Position numbers and translations under genes: made by a program. A DNA stretch of 64,000 bases from assembly GCA_902809825.1 (NCBI GenBank), contig LR778114.1, positions 248,001-312,000 on the forward strand. Direction: 5' to 3'. Each line of letters starts with the position of its first letter. Positions within the stretch are counted from its first letter, which is position 1. The notes below the pieces were generated by a model. The model made no database searches, was not told where the DNA came from, and was given only the letters and a program-made list of their open reading frames with translations. Below are positions 11,101 through 19,935 of this stretch, in pieces. This stretch comes from Candidatus Hydrogenisulfobacillus filiaventi. Lineage in GTDB: Bacteria; Bacillota; Sulfobacillia; Sulfobacillales; R501.

Positions 11101-11114
11101 GGGACGGGACCGGG

Positions 11115-11149
11115 ACCGGGGGGCGGGGAACCGTCCCCCGCCCGGTTTT
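11115..11149 (+). terminator. Probable intrinsic terminator of cbbLS
   Basis: A G-rich arm (ACCGGGGGGCGGGGA) and C-rich arm (TCCCCCGCCCGGT) separated by four bases form a strong, slightly imperfect hairpin followed by TTTTG, 15 bases after the cbbS stop. Confidence 0.55.
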
Positions 11150-11229
11150 GCGGGGCGGAACGGGCCCGGCCCGGCCGCGGTAGACTGTCGGTAATGGCAG
11201 AAGCCGGATCGGAGGGGAGGTTGAGCGGG

Positions 11230-11640
11230 ATGCTGGAAGGGAAGGAAGCGCGGCAACACGTCGTGGAGGCCTTGCGGCAGGCCTTGCCGGATCTGCTGGC
11301 GGTGTACGGATTCGGCAGCCGGGTGCATGGCACCGCTACGCCGGATAGCGATTGGGACTTGGCCATCCTGGTCCCCGGCAAGGTGGACCCGGCGCGGCTT
11401 TGGGACTTGGCGGGCGACTTGGCGGACGTCCTGGGCAGTACGGTGGATCTGGTCGATCTCCGAGCCGCTTCCACCGTTCTGCAGTATCAGGTGATCACCA
11501 CCGGTGAGCGCTGGTGGAGACGTGATTCCCGGGCGGATCTCTATGAAACTGCGATTCTAAGCGAAAAAACCGCCCTCGACGAGGCCCGGGCGGGGCTCAT
11601 TGGCGACATCCTCCGGGAGGGACGGGTTTATGGCCGATGA
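11230..11640 (+). CDS. mntA: MntA-type minimal nucleotidyltransferase (antitoxin)
   Basis: A 136-residue nucleotidyltransferase. The motif GFGSRVHGTATPDSDWDLAI is the GS-X10-DxD signature of the minimal nucleotidyltransferase (MNT) fold, and a third acidic residue follows in VDLVDL. In HepT/MntA (type VII) toxin-antitoxin modules MntA AMPylates and so inactivates the HepT ribonuclease. The start ATG at 11230 has GGGAGG nine bases upstream; an in-frame ATG at 11194 is possible but has no ribosome site. The gene overlaps hepT by 11 bases, the usual coupling for this pair. Confidence 0.88.
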   Translation: MLEGKEARQHVVEALRQALPDLLAVYGFGSRVHGTATPDSDWDLAILVPGKVDPARLWDLAGDLADVLGSTVDLVDLRAASTVLQYQVITTGERWWRRDSRADLYETAILSEKTALDEARAGLIGDILREGRVYGR

Positions 11641-12058
11641 TGTGGTCATCAATAAGGCCGCCGGCATTGAGCGGGCGGTGGCCAGGGCCCGGGAGGAATA
11701 CTATCGGGATCCTGCCGGGTTTGCCGCGGATTTTACCCGCCAGGACGCCGCCATCCTGAACATTGAGCGCGCTTGTGAGGCGGCATTGGATCTGGGGCAG
11801 CACCTCATCCGGCGGGACCGGCTGGGCGTGCCTCAGAGTGCGCGCGACGTGTTCACACTCCTGGAACGGGCCGGCCGCCTGCCGGCGGAACTGGCGGACA
11901 GCCTGCGGCGGATGGTCGGCTTCCGCAATATCGCTGTGCATGACTATCAGGCCCTATCCCTGCCGGTGGTGGTCCGGGTCATTGAGCACGGGCTACCGGA
12001 TTTGGAACGGTTTTCCGCCCTCTGCCTGCAGGCGGAGCCGCCTGCCCGGGAGGGGTAG
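11630..12058 (+). CDS. hepT: HepT-type HEPN ribonuclease toxin (DUF86)
   Basis: A 142-residue all-helical protein of the HepT/DUF86 family. The HEPN active-site motif R-x4-H with the family-typical final Tyr is present as RNIAVHDY near the middle of the C-terminal half. Upstream, ILNIERACEAALDLGQHLI is the standard second helix. HepT cleaves RNA (tRNA ends in studied cases) and is neutralised by its MntA partner, encoded immediately upstream with overlapping ends. The module sits just after the Calvin-cycle operon; such modules are mobile and the position carries no obvious functional meaning. Confidence 0.9.
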   Translation: MADDVVINKAAGIERAVARAREEYYRDPAGFAADFTRQDAAILNIERACEAALDLGQHLIRRDRLGVPQSARDVFTLLERAGRLPAELADSLRRMVGFRNIAVHDYQALSLPVVVRVIEHGLPDLERFSALCLQAEPPAREG

Positions 12059-12107
12059 CCCCGGCACGGTAGGGCGTGTTCTCCGGCCCGGCCCGGGGGC
12101 AGCCCGC

Positions 12108-12644
12108 TTAGCGCAGGAGCCAGGCGCCGGCCGCCATCGCGGCCACCATCACCAGCGCCGGCGGCAGCCGCAGGCCTTTCAAGGCCGCCAGTCCCAGCAC
12201 AAAGAATCCCAGGGTGGCCCCCAGGCGCTCGCGCGGGAAGGCCGGGGGCAGCAGGTCCCACACTAGCAGCACCAGCAGGGCCACCACCACCGGCCGCACC
12301 CCGCGGATGAGGCCCTGCACGTAGGGGTTGCGGTGATAAGCCAGCAGCAGGCCGTAAAAACTTAGCAGCAACAACAGCGAGGGCAGGACCACCCCGCTGA
12401 CAGCTGCCAGCAGTCCGGGCAGTCCTCCGGTCTGGTAGCCGATCACCCCCGCCATTTTGGTGGCGATGGGGCCGGGCAGGGCGTTGGCCACTGCCAGCAA
12501 CTCGGCAAACCGGGTGTTATCCATCCAGTGCCGTTCCCCGACGGTGACCGCCTGAATCAGGGCCAGGGAGCCGGGCCCCCCGCCGAATCCCAACAGGCCG
12601 ACCTTGGAGAAGCCCAGGAACAGCGCCCACCACGTCCGCCACAT
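12108..12644 (-). CDS. Chromate transporter (ChrA-type) single domain
   Basis: A 178-residue membrane protein starting MWRTWWALFLGFSKVGLLGF. The sequence GFGGGPGSLALI, ANALPGPIATKMAG and a run of later hydrophobic segments match the CHR domain (PF02417) of chromate ion transporters. This is the short, single-domain form; such proteins usually work as pairs of adjacent genes, but no second CHR gene is visible here. I chose ATG 12644 because the longer frame to 12704 adds an Arg/Pro-rich, non-membrane stretch. Its substrate in vivo is uncertain; many CHR proteins are annotated only by homology. Confidence 0.8.
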   Translation of the reverse strand: MWRTWWALFLGFSKVGLLGFGGGPGSLALIQAVTVGERHWMDNTRFAELLAVANALPGPIATKMAGVIGYQTGGLPGLLAAVSGVVLPSLLLLLSFYGLLLAYHRNPYVQGLIRGVRPVVVALLVLLVWDLLPPAFPRERLGATLGFFVLGLAALKGLRLPPALVMVAAMAAGAWLLR

Positions 12645-12748
12645 CCGCACCGGTACCCCTTCCGCCGCCGCCCGCCTTCTGCGGGGGTCCCCGGGGATTA
12701 CCATAACCCCGGCGGGCGCGGGGCGGGAATAGGCAGGGGTGCCAGAGT

Positions 12749-13240
12749 ATGGGACCCATCGGTCTGTTGCTGGCGGCGTTTCTGCTCGCCGTGCTCTACA
12801 TCCTGCTGACGCTCGGCTACTCCATCCGCAAGAACGGACTGGTCATTCTGGTCGCGATGCTTATCCAGGCCACCTTGCGCCTGGTGACGGGGGATCCGTT
12901 CGGGTTCATCGCCCTGCAGGCCTATCTGGTGGGGGGGGCCTTGATCTGGCTTGCCACCACCTTCTTCCGGGACTACCGCAACTCCTTCGCGCAATGGCTG
13001 CTGATCGGATCCCTGTGTCATTTCCTGGTCGAAGGGATTTTTTATCTCTACCTGGGCGTGGCCCCCCTCTTCGGTTCAGCGCTGCTGGGCTATCTCTGGG
13101 CCTACGGCGGGGCCAGCCTGGTTACCGGCAGCCTCATCGCCCTGGGCCAGATCCGCCTGTACAGCAGCCTGGCGCGGGCCCGGGCCATCCGTCCCATCTG
13201 GGTCGAGAACCGCGAAACCTGTCTGGCCCAGGCCTCATAG
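12749..13240 (+). CDS. Five-helix membrane protein of unknown function
   Basis: A 163-residue protein with about five hydrophobic segments (beginning IGLLLAAFLLAVLYILL and then near residues 32-50, 57-72, 82-102 and 110-135) and a short polar tail. The start ATG 12749 has a GGGGTG element upstream. I do not recognise the family. The next gene downstream is a fragment of an ABC ATPase that resembles the energy-coupling-factor (ECF) kind, so this could have been a transporter partner such as an S or T component, but no T-component motif is visible and this is speculation. Confidence 0.6.
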   Translation: MGPIGLLLAAFLLAVLYILLTLGYSIRKNGLVILVAMLIQATLRLVTGDPFGFIALQAYLVGGALIWLATTFFRDYRNSFAQWLLIGSLCHFLVEGIFYLYLGVAPLFGSALLGYLWAYGGASLVTGSLIALGQIRLYSSLARARAIRPIWVENRETCLAQAS

Positions 13241-13320
13241 GACAGCGAGCCCCCCGTCGCCGCCGGCTGGCGCCGGCAGGCGGCGGAGGGTCGTGACAAG
13301 AGAGGATGGGGGAGCGCGCC

Positions 13321-13560
13321 ATGTCGACGATGCTGGCCGACCTGGCGCCGGATGCGGGTCCGCAGCCGCTCATCACCGTCCGGGATCTGACGGTGCAGTA
13401 CGAGGGGGCTCCAGATCCGGCTTTACAAGGGGTCAACCTGAACCTGATGCCGGGGGAACGGGTGCTGGTCCTGGAGCCGAGCGGGGGCGGCAAAAGCAGC
13501 CTGCTGATGGTGCTGGCCGGTCTCTTGCCCCGCATCATCCCCGCCCGCCTGACGGGGGAG
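13321..13560 (+). pseudogene. N-terminal fragment of an ABC transporter ATPase (EcfA-like)
   Basis: About 80 residues of an ABC ATPase: LITVRDLTVQYEGAPDPALQGVNL, cut here to its pattern of first strand and A-loop, then Walker A as EPSGGGKSS, then LMVLAGLLPRIIPARLTGEV. The wording resembles ECF transporter ATPases. Homology ends abruptly near 13560, before the Q-loop, signature motif, Walker B and H-loop, so no functional ATPase can be made. The frame then runs into sequence belonging to a formamidase in another frame. Two ATGs (13306 and 13321) are possible; 13321 is better placed after GGGGAG. Confidence 0.65.
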
Positions 13561-13564
13561 GTGC

Positions 13565-14230
13565 TTGTTCCGGCTGGACGCCTTCAGCGGCCAGGCGGTC
13601 GCCCTCTTCGCCTGCGACTTTCCCGGCCGCTATGACCTGCCCGCCCAGGAGGTGGACCTGGCGGCGGTGCGGCGGGAGCCGGCCCTGACCGGCTTCCGCA
13701 TCCCCTTGCGGCCGCATATCGGGACCGCCGGGGTGGCCCCGGCTGTGGCCGGACCCGTCAGCACCATACCCCCCGGGCCGCATGGCGGCAACATTGACAA
13801 CTGGCGCATCGGGCCGGGCAGTATCATGTACTATCCGGTCTGGGTCCGGGGCGGGCTCTTGTCCTTCGGGGATCCGCACGGGCCCCAGGGGGATGGCGAG
13901 ATCAACGGCACCGCCATCGAAGCGTCCCTCGACATGGTGGTGGAGGTGCGGGTCCGCAAGGGCTGGCGGCTGGGGGCCCCGTTGCTGGAGACGCCGGACG
14001 CCTGGATCAGCCACGGCTTTCATACCGATCTGGACCAGGCCACCCGTGACGCCATCCTGGCCATGCTGGACTTCCTGTGCCGGCCCGGCCGCCTAAGCCG
14101 GGAGGATGCCTACACCCTGATCAGCGTGGCCGGGGATGTGGCGGTGACCCAGGTGGTGGACCAGCGGCAAGGGGTACACGTCCTGGTGCCGAAGCGGGTG
14201 TTCCCGCCGGATGCGGAGGGGGACTGGTAA
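13565..14230 (+). pseudogene. C-terminal portion of acetamidase/formamidase
   Basis: About 221 residues matching the FmdA/AmdA acetamidase-formamidase family, which hydrolyses short amides to acid and ammonia. Characteristic phrases are GNIDNWRIGPGSIMYYPVWV, LLSFGDPHGPQGDGEINGTA and LDFLCRPGRLSREDAY. The first 70-100 residues usual in the family are absent and replaced by the ABC-ATPase fragment. The frame can only begin at a TTG around 13565 with no good ribosome site, so expression is doubtful. The stop at 14230 is normal. A deletion joining two genes is the simplest reading; a genuinely short amidase is less likely. Confidence 0.7.
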
Positions 14231-14417
14231 GGCCCGCCGGGGCTCGCCCGGGCTGGAAGGGGGGTGGGGTGACCGCCCCCCTTGGGCCGTCCGGGGTGCG
14301 CAAAGGGCAGATGCTGCCCGGTATCCCGGGGAAGGGCGGGAAAAACCCATCCGGCCCCGGCCGGCCTGCCTGTCAGGGGGCGGGCTCAAACCGGAGCCGG
14401 GATGGGACGGGGCCTCC

Positions 14418-15476
14418 TTACCGCTGGCGCAGCCGGTCGAAGTTGAGGCGCGCGGCCGCCTTATGGTAGTTGCCCACCTTGGCCTCGAAGAAGTCGGTCT
14501 TGGTGGCGTTGAGGCTGGCAAAGGCGTCCAGCCATGGCAGGGGGTGCTCGGTGGCTTCCGGGTAGAGGGTGCCGAGCCCGATGGCCTGGGCACGCTGGTT
14601 GCCGAGATAGCGGATATAGGCGGCCAGCACCTCATCCGGCAGGCCGGCGATGCGGTTCTGGGTCACGTAGGTGCCCCAGGCGATCTCATGCGCCACCGCC
14701 GTCCGGATCATGTCGGCCAGCTCGGCGTCCATCTCCGGCGTGAACCACTCCGGGTTCTCCTGGCGCAAGGTGCGCAGGATTTCGGTGAAGAGGGCCAGGT
14801 GGGTGTTCTCGTCCCGCTGAATGAGGCGGATGACGGAGACCGTCCCCGACATCTTGTCCTGCCGGCCCAGGGTGTAGAAGAAGGCGAAGCCGGAGTAGAA
14901 GTAGATGCCCTCCAGGCAGAAGTTGGCCACCGCCGAGCGCAGGAAATTGGTCTCGGTGGGGTCGTGGATGAAGCGTTCGTACTGATCGGTGATGAAGCGG
15001 TTGCGCTGGAGCAGCACGGGGTCGTCCCGCCACATGGTGTAGACCTGCTCGCGGGTGCGGGCGTCCACCACCGAGGTCAGGATGTAGTCGTAGCTCTGGG
15101 CGTGGATGGTCTCGAAGAACGCCTGGGTCTTCAGGCACACGTCCACCTCGGGATCGGTGACGTAGGCCGCTAGGATGCCGAGGTTGTCCGGCTGGATGCT
15201 GTCCAGGAAGATGAGGAACGACAGGGTCTTGAGATAGGCGCGCTGCTCCGCCTCCGTCAGGGTGAGGAAGCGCTGCTTGTCGTCGCCCAGCGGCACCTCC
15301 TCCGGGATCCAGAAGAAGGAGCGCATCTTCCGGTAGAGGGCCTCCGCCCACGGATAGCGGGCGTGGTTGAACTCGATGAGGTTGGTGGTGCTGCCGCCCA
15401 CCAGCCGGCGTTCGGCGGGCTCGCGCCGGCCGTCGGGGTTGAAGAGCGGCTTCATGGCCAGCCGCGTGGTCTGCAT
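14418..15476 (-). CDS. nrdB: Class I ribonucleotide reductase, beta subunit
   Basis: A 352-residue diiron subunit that generates the radical used by the alpha subunit to reduce ribonucleotides. Metal ligands and the radical tyrosine can be read directly: Asp in FLDSIQPDN, Glu-x2-His-x3-Tyr in ETIHAQSY, Glu in FCLEGIYFY and Glu-x2-His in ENTH. The Tyr of the SY motif is retained, so a tyrosyl-radical enzyme is expected. ATG 15476 follows AAGGAGG at the usual distance. It lies 25 bases downstream of nrdA on the same strand, forming an nrdAB operon. Confidence 0.93.
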   Translation of the reverse strand: MQTTRLAMKPLFNPDGRREPAERRLVGGSTTNLIEFNHARYPWAEALYRKMRSFFWIPEEVPLGDDKQRFLTLTEAEQRAYLKTLSFLIFLDSIQPDNLGILAAYVTDPEVDVCLKTQAFFETIHAQSYDYILTSVVDARTREQVYTMWRDDPVLLQRNRFITDQYERFIHDPTETNFLRSAVANFCLEGIYFYSGFAFFYTLGRQDKMSGTVSVIRLIQRDENTHLALFTEILRTLRQENPEWFTPEMDAELADMIRTAVAHEIAWGTYVTQNRIAGLPDEVLAAYIRYLGNQRAQAIGLGTLYPEATEHPLPWLDAFASLNATKTDFFEAKVGNYHKAAARLNFDRLRQR

Positions 15477-15501
15477 GACCGGAACCTCCTTCAGGCGGGA
15501 A

Positions 15502-17772
15502 CTAAACGGTGCAGGATTCGCAGACCGGGGCCGGGTCGGGCGCGGCCTCGTCGGCGGTGAAGTTGCGGAAGTAGTAGAGGCTCTTCAGCCCGCTCTTCCA
15601 GGCCAGCAGGTACCACTCCAAGAAGGTCCACTCGTCCAGGTCCTCGGTGGCGTACAGGTTGACCGACTGGCTCTGGTCCAGATGCCGCTGGCGGACGGCG
15701 GCGGCCCGGATGCTCCAGCGCTGGTCGATGCGGTGGGCCTCCTTGTACAGGGGTGCGGTGCGGGCGTCGAGGCCCGGCGCCACCGTACGGATGAGGAAGC
15801 CCTTCTTCTCCTCCGTGAACACCGGCTTGAAGATGGGGTCGGTGGAAGCGGTGGTACCGGCAATGACGCTGGTGGATCCGGTGGGGGCGATGGCCATCAG
15901 GTAGCCGTTGCGCAGCCCGTGCCGGTGCACCTCCGCCGCCAGCGTCTGCCACTCGGGGCTGGTGTAGCCCCGCTTGGTGAAATAGGCCCCGGTATCCCAA
16001 TCGCTGCCGGGGAAGAGGGGGTAGGCCCCCCGTTCCTTGGCCAGCTCCATCGAGGCGCGGATGGCGAGGTAGTTGATGCGTTCGAACAGCCGGTCGGCGT
16101 AGGCTAGATGCTCCTCCGACTCCCAGTCGATGCCGTGGCGCACCAGGTGCTCGTGGTAGCCCGACACCCCGATGCCGATGGCCCGGTACCGGCGGTTGGT
16201 CCGCACCGCCTGCGGCAGGGGCAGGTGGTTCAGGGTGATGACATTGTCCAGCATGCGCACCTGCACCGGGATGATGGTCTCGAGGTCCTCCAGGCGGTCC
16301 ACCCGTCCCAGGTGGATGGAGGACAGGTTGCAGACCACGAAGTCGCCGGAGCGGGCAGTGGTGGTGAGGGTGCCCTCCCCGCTTTCAGCAGCCCCTTCCT
16401 CAATTGTGCTGCTCTGGTTCTGCAGGATCTCCGTGCACAGGTTGGAGCTGTAGATCATGCCGGCGTGGCCGTTGGGGTTCAGGCGGTTGGCGGTGTCGCG
16501 AAAGAGCAGGAAGGGCCCGCCGGTTTCATAGGCCGACTTCATGATGGCGGCCATGAGGTCGAGGGCGGGCAGGGTCACCCGCGACAGGCGCGGCTCGGCC
16601 ACGCAGGCCTGGTAGCGCCGCTCCCACTCCTCGCCCCAGCTATCCTCCAGCCGCCAGCCCATCACCTGCTCCACCTCGTGGGGGTCGAACAGGGACCAGG
16701 GCTCATCGGCCTCCACCGCCCGCATGAAGGCGTCGGGGATGGTCACGCCCGGGAAGACGTCGTGGGCCTTGCGGCGCTCGTCGCCGTTGTTGGTCTTGAG
16801 GTCCAGCCAGTCCACGATGTCCTTGTGCCAGACGTCGAGCCACAGCGCCACCGCCCCCGCCCGCTGGCCGAGCTGGTTCACGGACACGGCGGTGTCGTTG
16901 TAGAGTCGTGCCCAGGGGATGACCCCGTTGCCGGTGTCCTTATAGCCCCGGATGGTGCTGCCCAGCGCGCGCAGGTGGCCGAAATAGACCCCCATCCCGC
17001 CCCCGTTCTGGGAGACCTGGGCAAAGGCCTTGAGGCCGCCGAAGATGCCCAGGATGGAGTCCTCCGGGGTGTCGATGAAGCAGGAGGAGAGCTGGCCCCC
17101 GGGCTTGCGGGCGTTGGCCAGGGTGGGGGTGGCCATGGTGATGGACAGGGTGGACAGGAGGGTGTAGAAGCGCTCCGCCCACGCGAGCCGGTCCTCCGGC
17201 CGCTCCGCCAGGGCCAGGTAGGCGGCCACCCCTAGGAACACCTCCTGGGGCAGCTCTCGGACCTCGTTGTCCAACCCCTTGATGGCGTACCGGTCGGCCA
17301 GGTGCTTCAGCCCGGGGTAGTTGAGCAGCCGGTCGCGTTCCGGCCGGATGAGCGCTCCCAGCGCCCGCAGCCCCTCCTCGCCGTAGGCCTCCAGCACGGC
17401 GGGGTCGTAGCGGCCGATGGTGGTCAGGTGGCGGACCAGGCCAGGGAAGTCCCCATAACCGGGGGCGGCCAGGCCGCGGTTGGCGGCCGCCTCCTCATAC
17501 AGGCGGGCCAGGAGCAGGCGGGCGGCCACGAAGGTCCAGTGCGGCCGCTCCACGCTCACCTTGTCGTTGGCCAGGCGGACCAGGGTGTCCTCCACCTCCT
17601 GGCGGCCGGGTTCGGCCGTCAGGTGACGGGCGGCGTCCTCCAGCAGCTCTGCGGCCGGGCAGTCGGGAAACCCTTCGGTGGCAGCTTCCACCAGGGGCAC
17701 AAAGGGACGCAGGTGTTCCCCCGCGGGGTGGTGCGCCAGCACCGGCGGCAGAAAGATTGTAAAGACGCTCAC
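15502..17772 (-). CDS. nrdA: Class I ribonucleotide reductase, alpha subunit
   Basis: A 756-residue catalytic subunit. Recognisable elements are QLSSCFIDTPEDSILGIF (active-site Cys), QNGGGMGVYFGHLRA, NLCTEI (thiyl-radical Cys region), the PTGSTS loop and a C-terminal CESC pair that relays electrons from thioredoxin. GTG 17772 follows AAGGGG and gives a protein starting MSVFTIFLPPV; the frame extends to 17913 but that part is low-complexity. I see no ATP-cone at the N terminus. It is the first gene of the nrdAB operon and its upstream AT-rich region holds a likely promoter. Confidence 0.93.
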   Translation of the reverse strand: MSVFTIFLPPVLAHHPAGEHLRPFVPLVEAATEGFPDCPAAELLEDAARHLTAEPGRQEVEDTLVRLANDKVSVERPHWTFVAARLLLARLYEEAAANRGLAAPGYGDFPGLVRHLTTIGRYDPAVLEAYGEEGLRALGALIRPERDRLLNYPGLKHLADRYAIKGLDNEVRELPQEVFLGVAAYLALAERPEDRLAWAERFYTLLSTLSITMATPTLANARKPGGQLSSCFIDTPEDSILGIFGGLKAFAQVSQNGGGMGVYFGHLRALGSTIRGYKDTGNGVIPWARLYNDTAVSVNQLGQRAGAVALWLDVWHKDIVDWLDLKTNNGDERRKAHDVFPGVTIPDAFMRAVEADEPWSLFDPHEVEQVMGWRLEDSWGEEWERRYQACVAEPRLSRVTLPALDLMAAIMKSAYETGGPFLLFRDTANRLNPNGHAGMIYSSNLCTEILQNQSSTIEEGAAESGEGTLTTTARSGDFVVCNLSSIHLGRVDRLEDLETIIPVQVRMLDNVITLNHLPLPQAVRTNRRYRAIGIGVSGYHEHLVRHGIDWESEEHLAYADRLFERINYLAIRASMELAKERGAYPLFPGSDWDTGAYFTKRGYTSPEWQTLAAEVHRHGLRNGYLMAIAPTGSTSVIAGTTASTDPIFKPVFTEEKKGFLIRTVAPGLDARTAPLYKEAHRIDQRWSIRAAAVRQRHLDQSQSVNLYATEDLDEWTFLEWYLLAWKSGLKSLYYFRNFTADEAAPDPAPVCESCTV

Positions 17773-17930
17773 GGCTATCCCCTTCCCTGGTTGTGCCGGT
17801 TGTCGGGTATGTAAAAGGTGCGGGCCCCGGAACCAGGGCCGACAGAAGATGGGACCGGGCCAGGCAGCCGCAGCGGAACGGGCTGCATCACCTAAGTATG
17901 GTATTAAATGCAAGACCCGGCTCTAGATAT

Positions 17931-17961
17931 AGTATAGCCTGTCCCGGAACCGGATGGACAA
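17931..17961 (-). promoter_or_regulatory. Possible promoter of nrdAB
   Basis: On the minus strand TTGTCC (17956-17961) and TATACT (17931-17936) are separated by 19 bases, in the only AT-rich stretch before nrdA. The spacing is one or two bases long for a sigma-A promoter. I found no clear NrdR box. Confidence 0.35.
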
Positions 17962-17991
17962 TCCTTATCCATCAATTTTCGATACCGGGCT

Positions 17992-19824
17992 TCAGGCGGC
18001 GGAAAAAGGGAAAAAGACGGGGATGAGCCAGAGGGAGGCGGCAAACACCAGCAGGGTGAGGGGCAGGCCGACCCGCAGGTAGTCGGCGTAGCGGTAGCCG
18101 CCGGGGGTCATGGTCATGAGGAAGACCTTGTTGGCTAGGGGGGTGAGGGGGGCGGCGGACAGGGCTACGACCATGGCCATGAGCAGCGGGTCGGGGGACC
18201 AGTGGTTAAGGCGCGCCACCCCGATGGCCACCGGGCTGAGCACCAGGGCGGTGGCCACGTTGCTGATCACCTGGGTGAGCAGGGCCGCCAGCCAGAAGAA
18301 GGCGGCCGTCACCGCCAGCGGGCCGTAGGGGCTCAAGGCGGCTACCAGGGCGTGCACCGCGCGGGCGGTGAGCCCGCTGTCAACCAGCGCCGTTCCCAGC
18401 GGGGTCAGCCCGCCCACCAGGAGCAGGATCCGCCAGTCCACCGCCCGGTAGATCTGGCCCAGGCTGACGATGCCGGCCAGCACCATGCCCGTCACCACCA
18501 GGGTGGCGGCCAGGGTGACAGGCAGCAGCCCGGCTGCCGCCGCGCCCAGCAGGACGGCCAGCAGGGCGACCGCCAGCCCTCCTTTCCAGGCCGGGACCGC
18601 CTCCGCGTGCGGGGCCGGCCCCAGCACCACCAGGACCCGTTCCAGGTCCAGGCGGCGGATGGCGGCCGGCGGGCCTTCCAGCAGCAGGATGTCCCCGGCT
18701 TGCAGGCGGATATCGCCCAGGGTCCGGGTCAGGGTGCTGCCCTGCCGGTAGATGGCCAGCACGGTGGCCCCGTAGCGGGTGCGGAAGTCAAAGGCGCGCA
18801 GGGTGCGCCCCGTCAGCCGGGACCCGCTGGGCACCACCGCCTCCACCACCTGTGCTTCTCCTTCCCGCAGGCGGCGGGTGGCGGGGTCCCGGTCACGCAC
18901 GGCCTCCAGGCCCTGGCTGTCGGTCAGGGTCAGCACCGTCTCCCGGCTTCCATGCACCAGCAGCCGGTCGCCCGCCTGCAGCACGGTGTCCCCGCCCGGT
19001 GCCACCACCGCATGATCCCCCCGCAGGATGCGCACGATGGTCACATGATGCTGCCGGAAGTAAGGCACCGCCGCCAGGGGACGGCCGGCCAGGGGCGATC
19101 CGGGCAGGACCCGGATTTCACTCAGGAACTCCTTGACCGCGCCATAATCGGAGACGAACTCCCCGGTGGCCCCTGCCGGCAGCCAGCGCTGGCCCGCCAG
19201 CAGCAGGAAGCCCAGGCCGAGGATGGTGAGGAGGAGACCCAGCGGGGTGATGGCAAAGAGTCCGATCTGGGGCAGGCCTGCCGCCCCCAGGGCCGCGTTG
19301 GCAAGGATATTGCCGGCCGACCCTACCATGGTCAGCAGGCCTCCCAGGGCGATGGCAATGGCCAGGGGCATGAGGGTGCGGCCCGGCGGCAGGTCGAGCC
19401 CCTCGCGCAGGCGCATGGCAGTAGGGAGGAGGATGGCCATCAGGCCGACATCGGAGATGAAGGCTGAGGGCAGGGGCGGCAGGGCCAGCAGGGCGAGCCG
19501 CAACAGATGCGGCCGCCGGCGCCCCAGACCTTCCAGCCAGCGGGCGAGGGCGTCGGTGACCCCTGAGCGGCGCAGCCCTTCGCCCACGGCCAGCATGGCC
19601 CCGATCAGGACCACCGCCTCCGAGCTGAAGCCGGCATACAACCGGGAGGCCGGCACCAGTCCGCTCAACCCGGCCAGTACCAGCACCAGCAGGCCCACCA
19701 GGTCGATGCGGACCCGGTTGGACGCGAGCAGCACCATGGTCAGGGCCAGCAGGCCCAAGGCGATGGACTGCGCCGTCCTGTCCGCCCCCTTCCGTCCATC
19801 CTTCCGGCTTGCCGCCGGGGACAT
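17992..19824 (-). CDS. SLC13-family anion permease with two TrkA-C/RCK domains
   Basis: A 610-residue protein: about five to six N-terminal membrane segments (from IALGLLALTMVLLAS), a cytosolic middle with two TrkA-C-like modules (about residues 215-300 and 310-385, each ending in phrases like LQAGDRLLVHG and LQAGDILLLEG), then a second membrane half. This is the layout of bacterial SLC13/DASS-like permeases that import sulfate, phosphate or dicarboxylates with sodium. ATG 19824 is chosen; the open frame to 20583 overlaps the opposite-strand stress gene and is a shadow. A sulfate-type substrate is plausible but not shown. Confidence 0.87.
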   Translation of the reverse strand: MSPAASRKDGRKGADRTAQSIALGLLALTMVLLASNRVRIDLVGLLVLVLAGLSGLVPASRLYAGFSSEAVVLIGAMLAVGEGLRRSGVTDALARWLEGLGRRRPHLLRLALLALPPLPSAFISDVGLMAILLPTAMRLREGLDLPPGRTLMPLAIAIALGGLLTMVGSAGNILANAALGAAGLPQIGLFAITPLGLLLTILGLGFLLLAGQRWLPAGATGEFVSDYGAVKEFLSEIRVLPGSPLAGRPLAAVPYFRQHHVTIVRILRGDHAVVAPGGDTVLQAGDRLLVHGSRETVLTLTDSQGLEAVRDRDPATRRLREGEAQVVEAVVPSGSRLTGRTLRAFDFRTRYGATVLAIYRQGSTLTRTLGDIRLQAGDILLLEGPPAAIRRLDLERVLVVLGPAPHAEAVPAWKGGLAVALLAVLLGAAAAGLLPVTLAATLVVTGMVLAGIVSLGQIYRAVDWRILLLVGGLTPLGTALVDSGLTARAVHALVAALSPYGPLAVTAAFFWLAALLTQVISNVATALVLSPVAIGVARLNHWSPDPLLMAMVVALSAAPLTPLANKVFLMTMTPGGYRYADYLRVGLPLTLLVFAASLWLIPVFFPFSAA

Positions 19825-19935
19825 GCCAGCGCCTATAATGGCACAGCGCCGGAACCGGAGCCAGTCCCTGCCGCCGGCTGTCCGGCCGGCGGTGTACTCC
19901 GCACAGCGGCCCCGGGCGCCGAAAGGAGCGGAAAC

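Noticed and set aside
12108-12704. Longer chromate transporter start at 12704
   Set aside because: The added 20 residues are Arg/Pro-rich and the ATG at 12644 starts the first membrane helix properly.
13321-14230. A single-base frameshift linking ABC-ATPase and formamidase into one enzyme
   Set aside because: The two families are unrelated and both are truncated at the joint, so a point indel cannot explain it.
17773-17990. NrdR boxes upstream of nrdA
   Set aside because: No paired NrdR-consensus sequences found; only AT-rich promoter-like bases.
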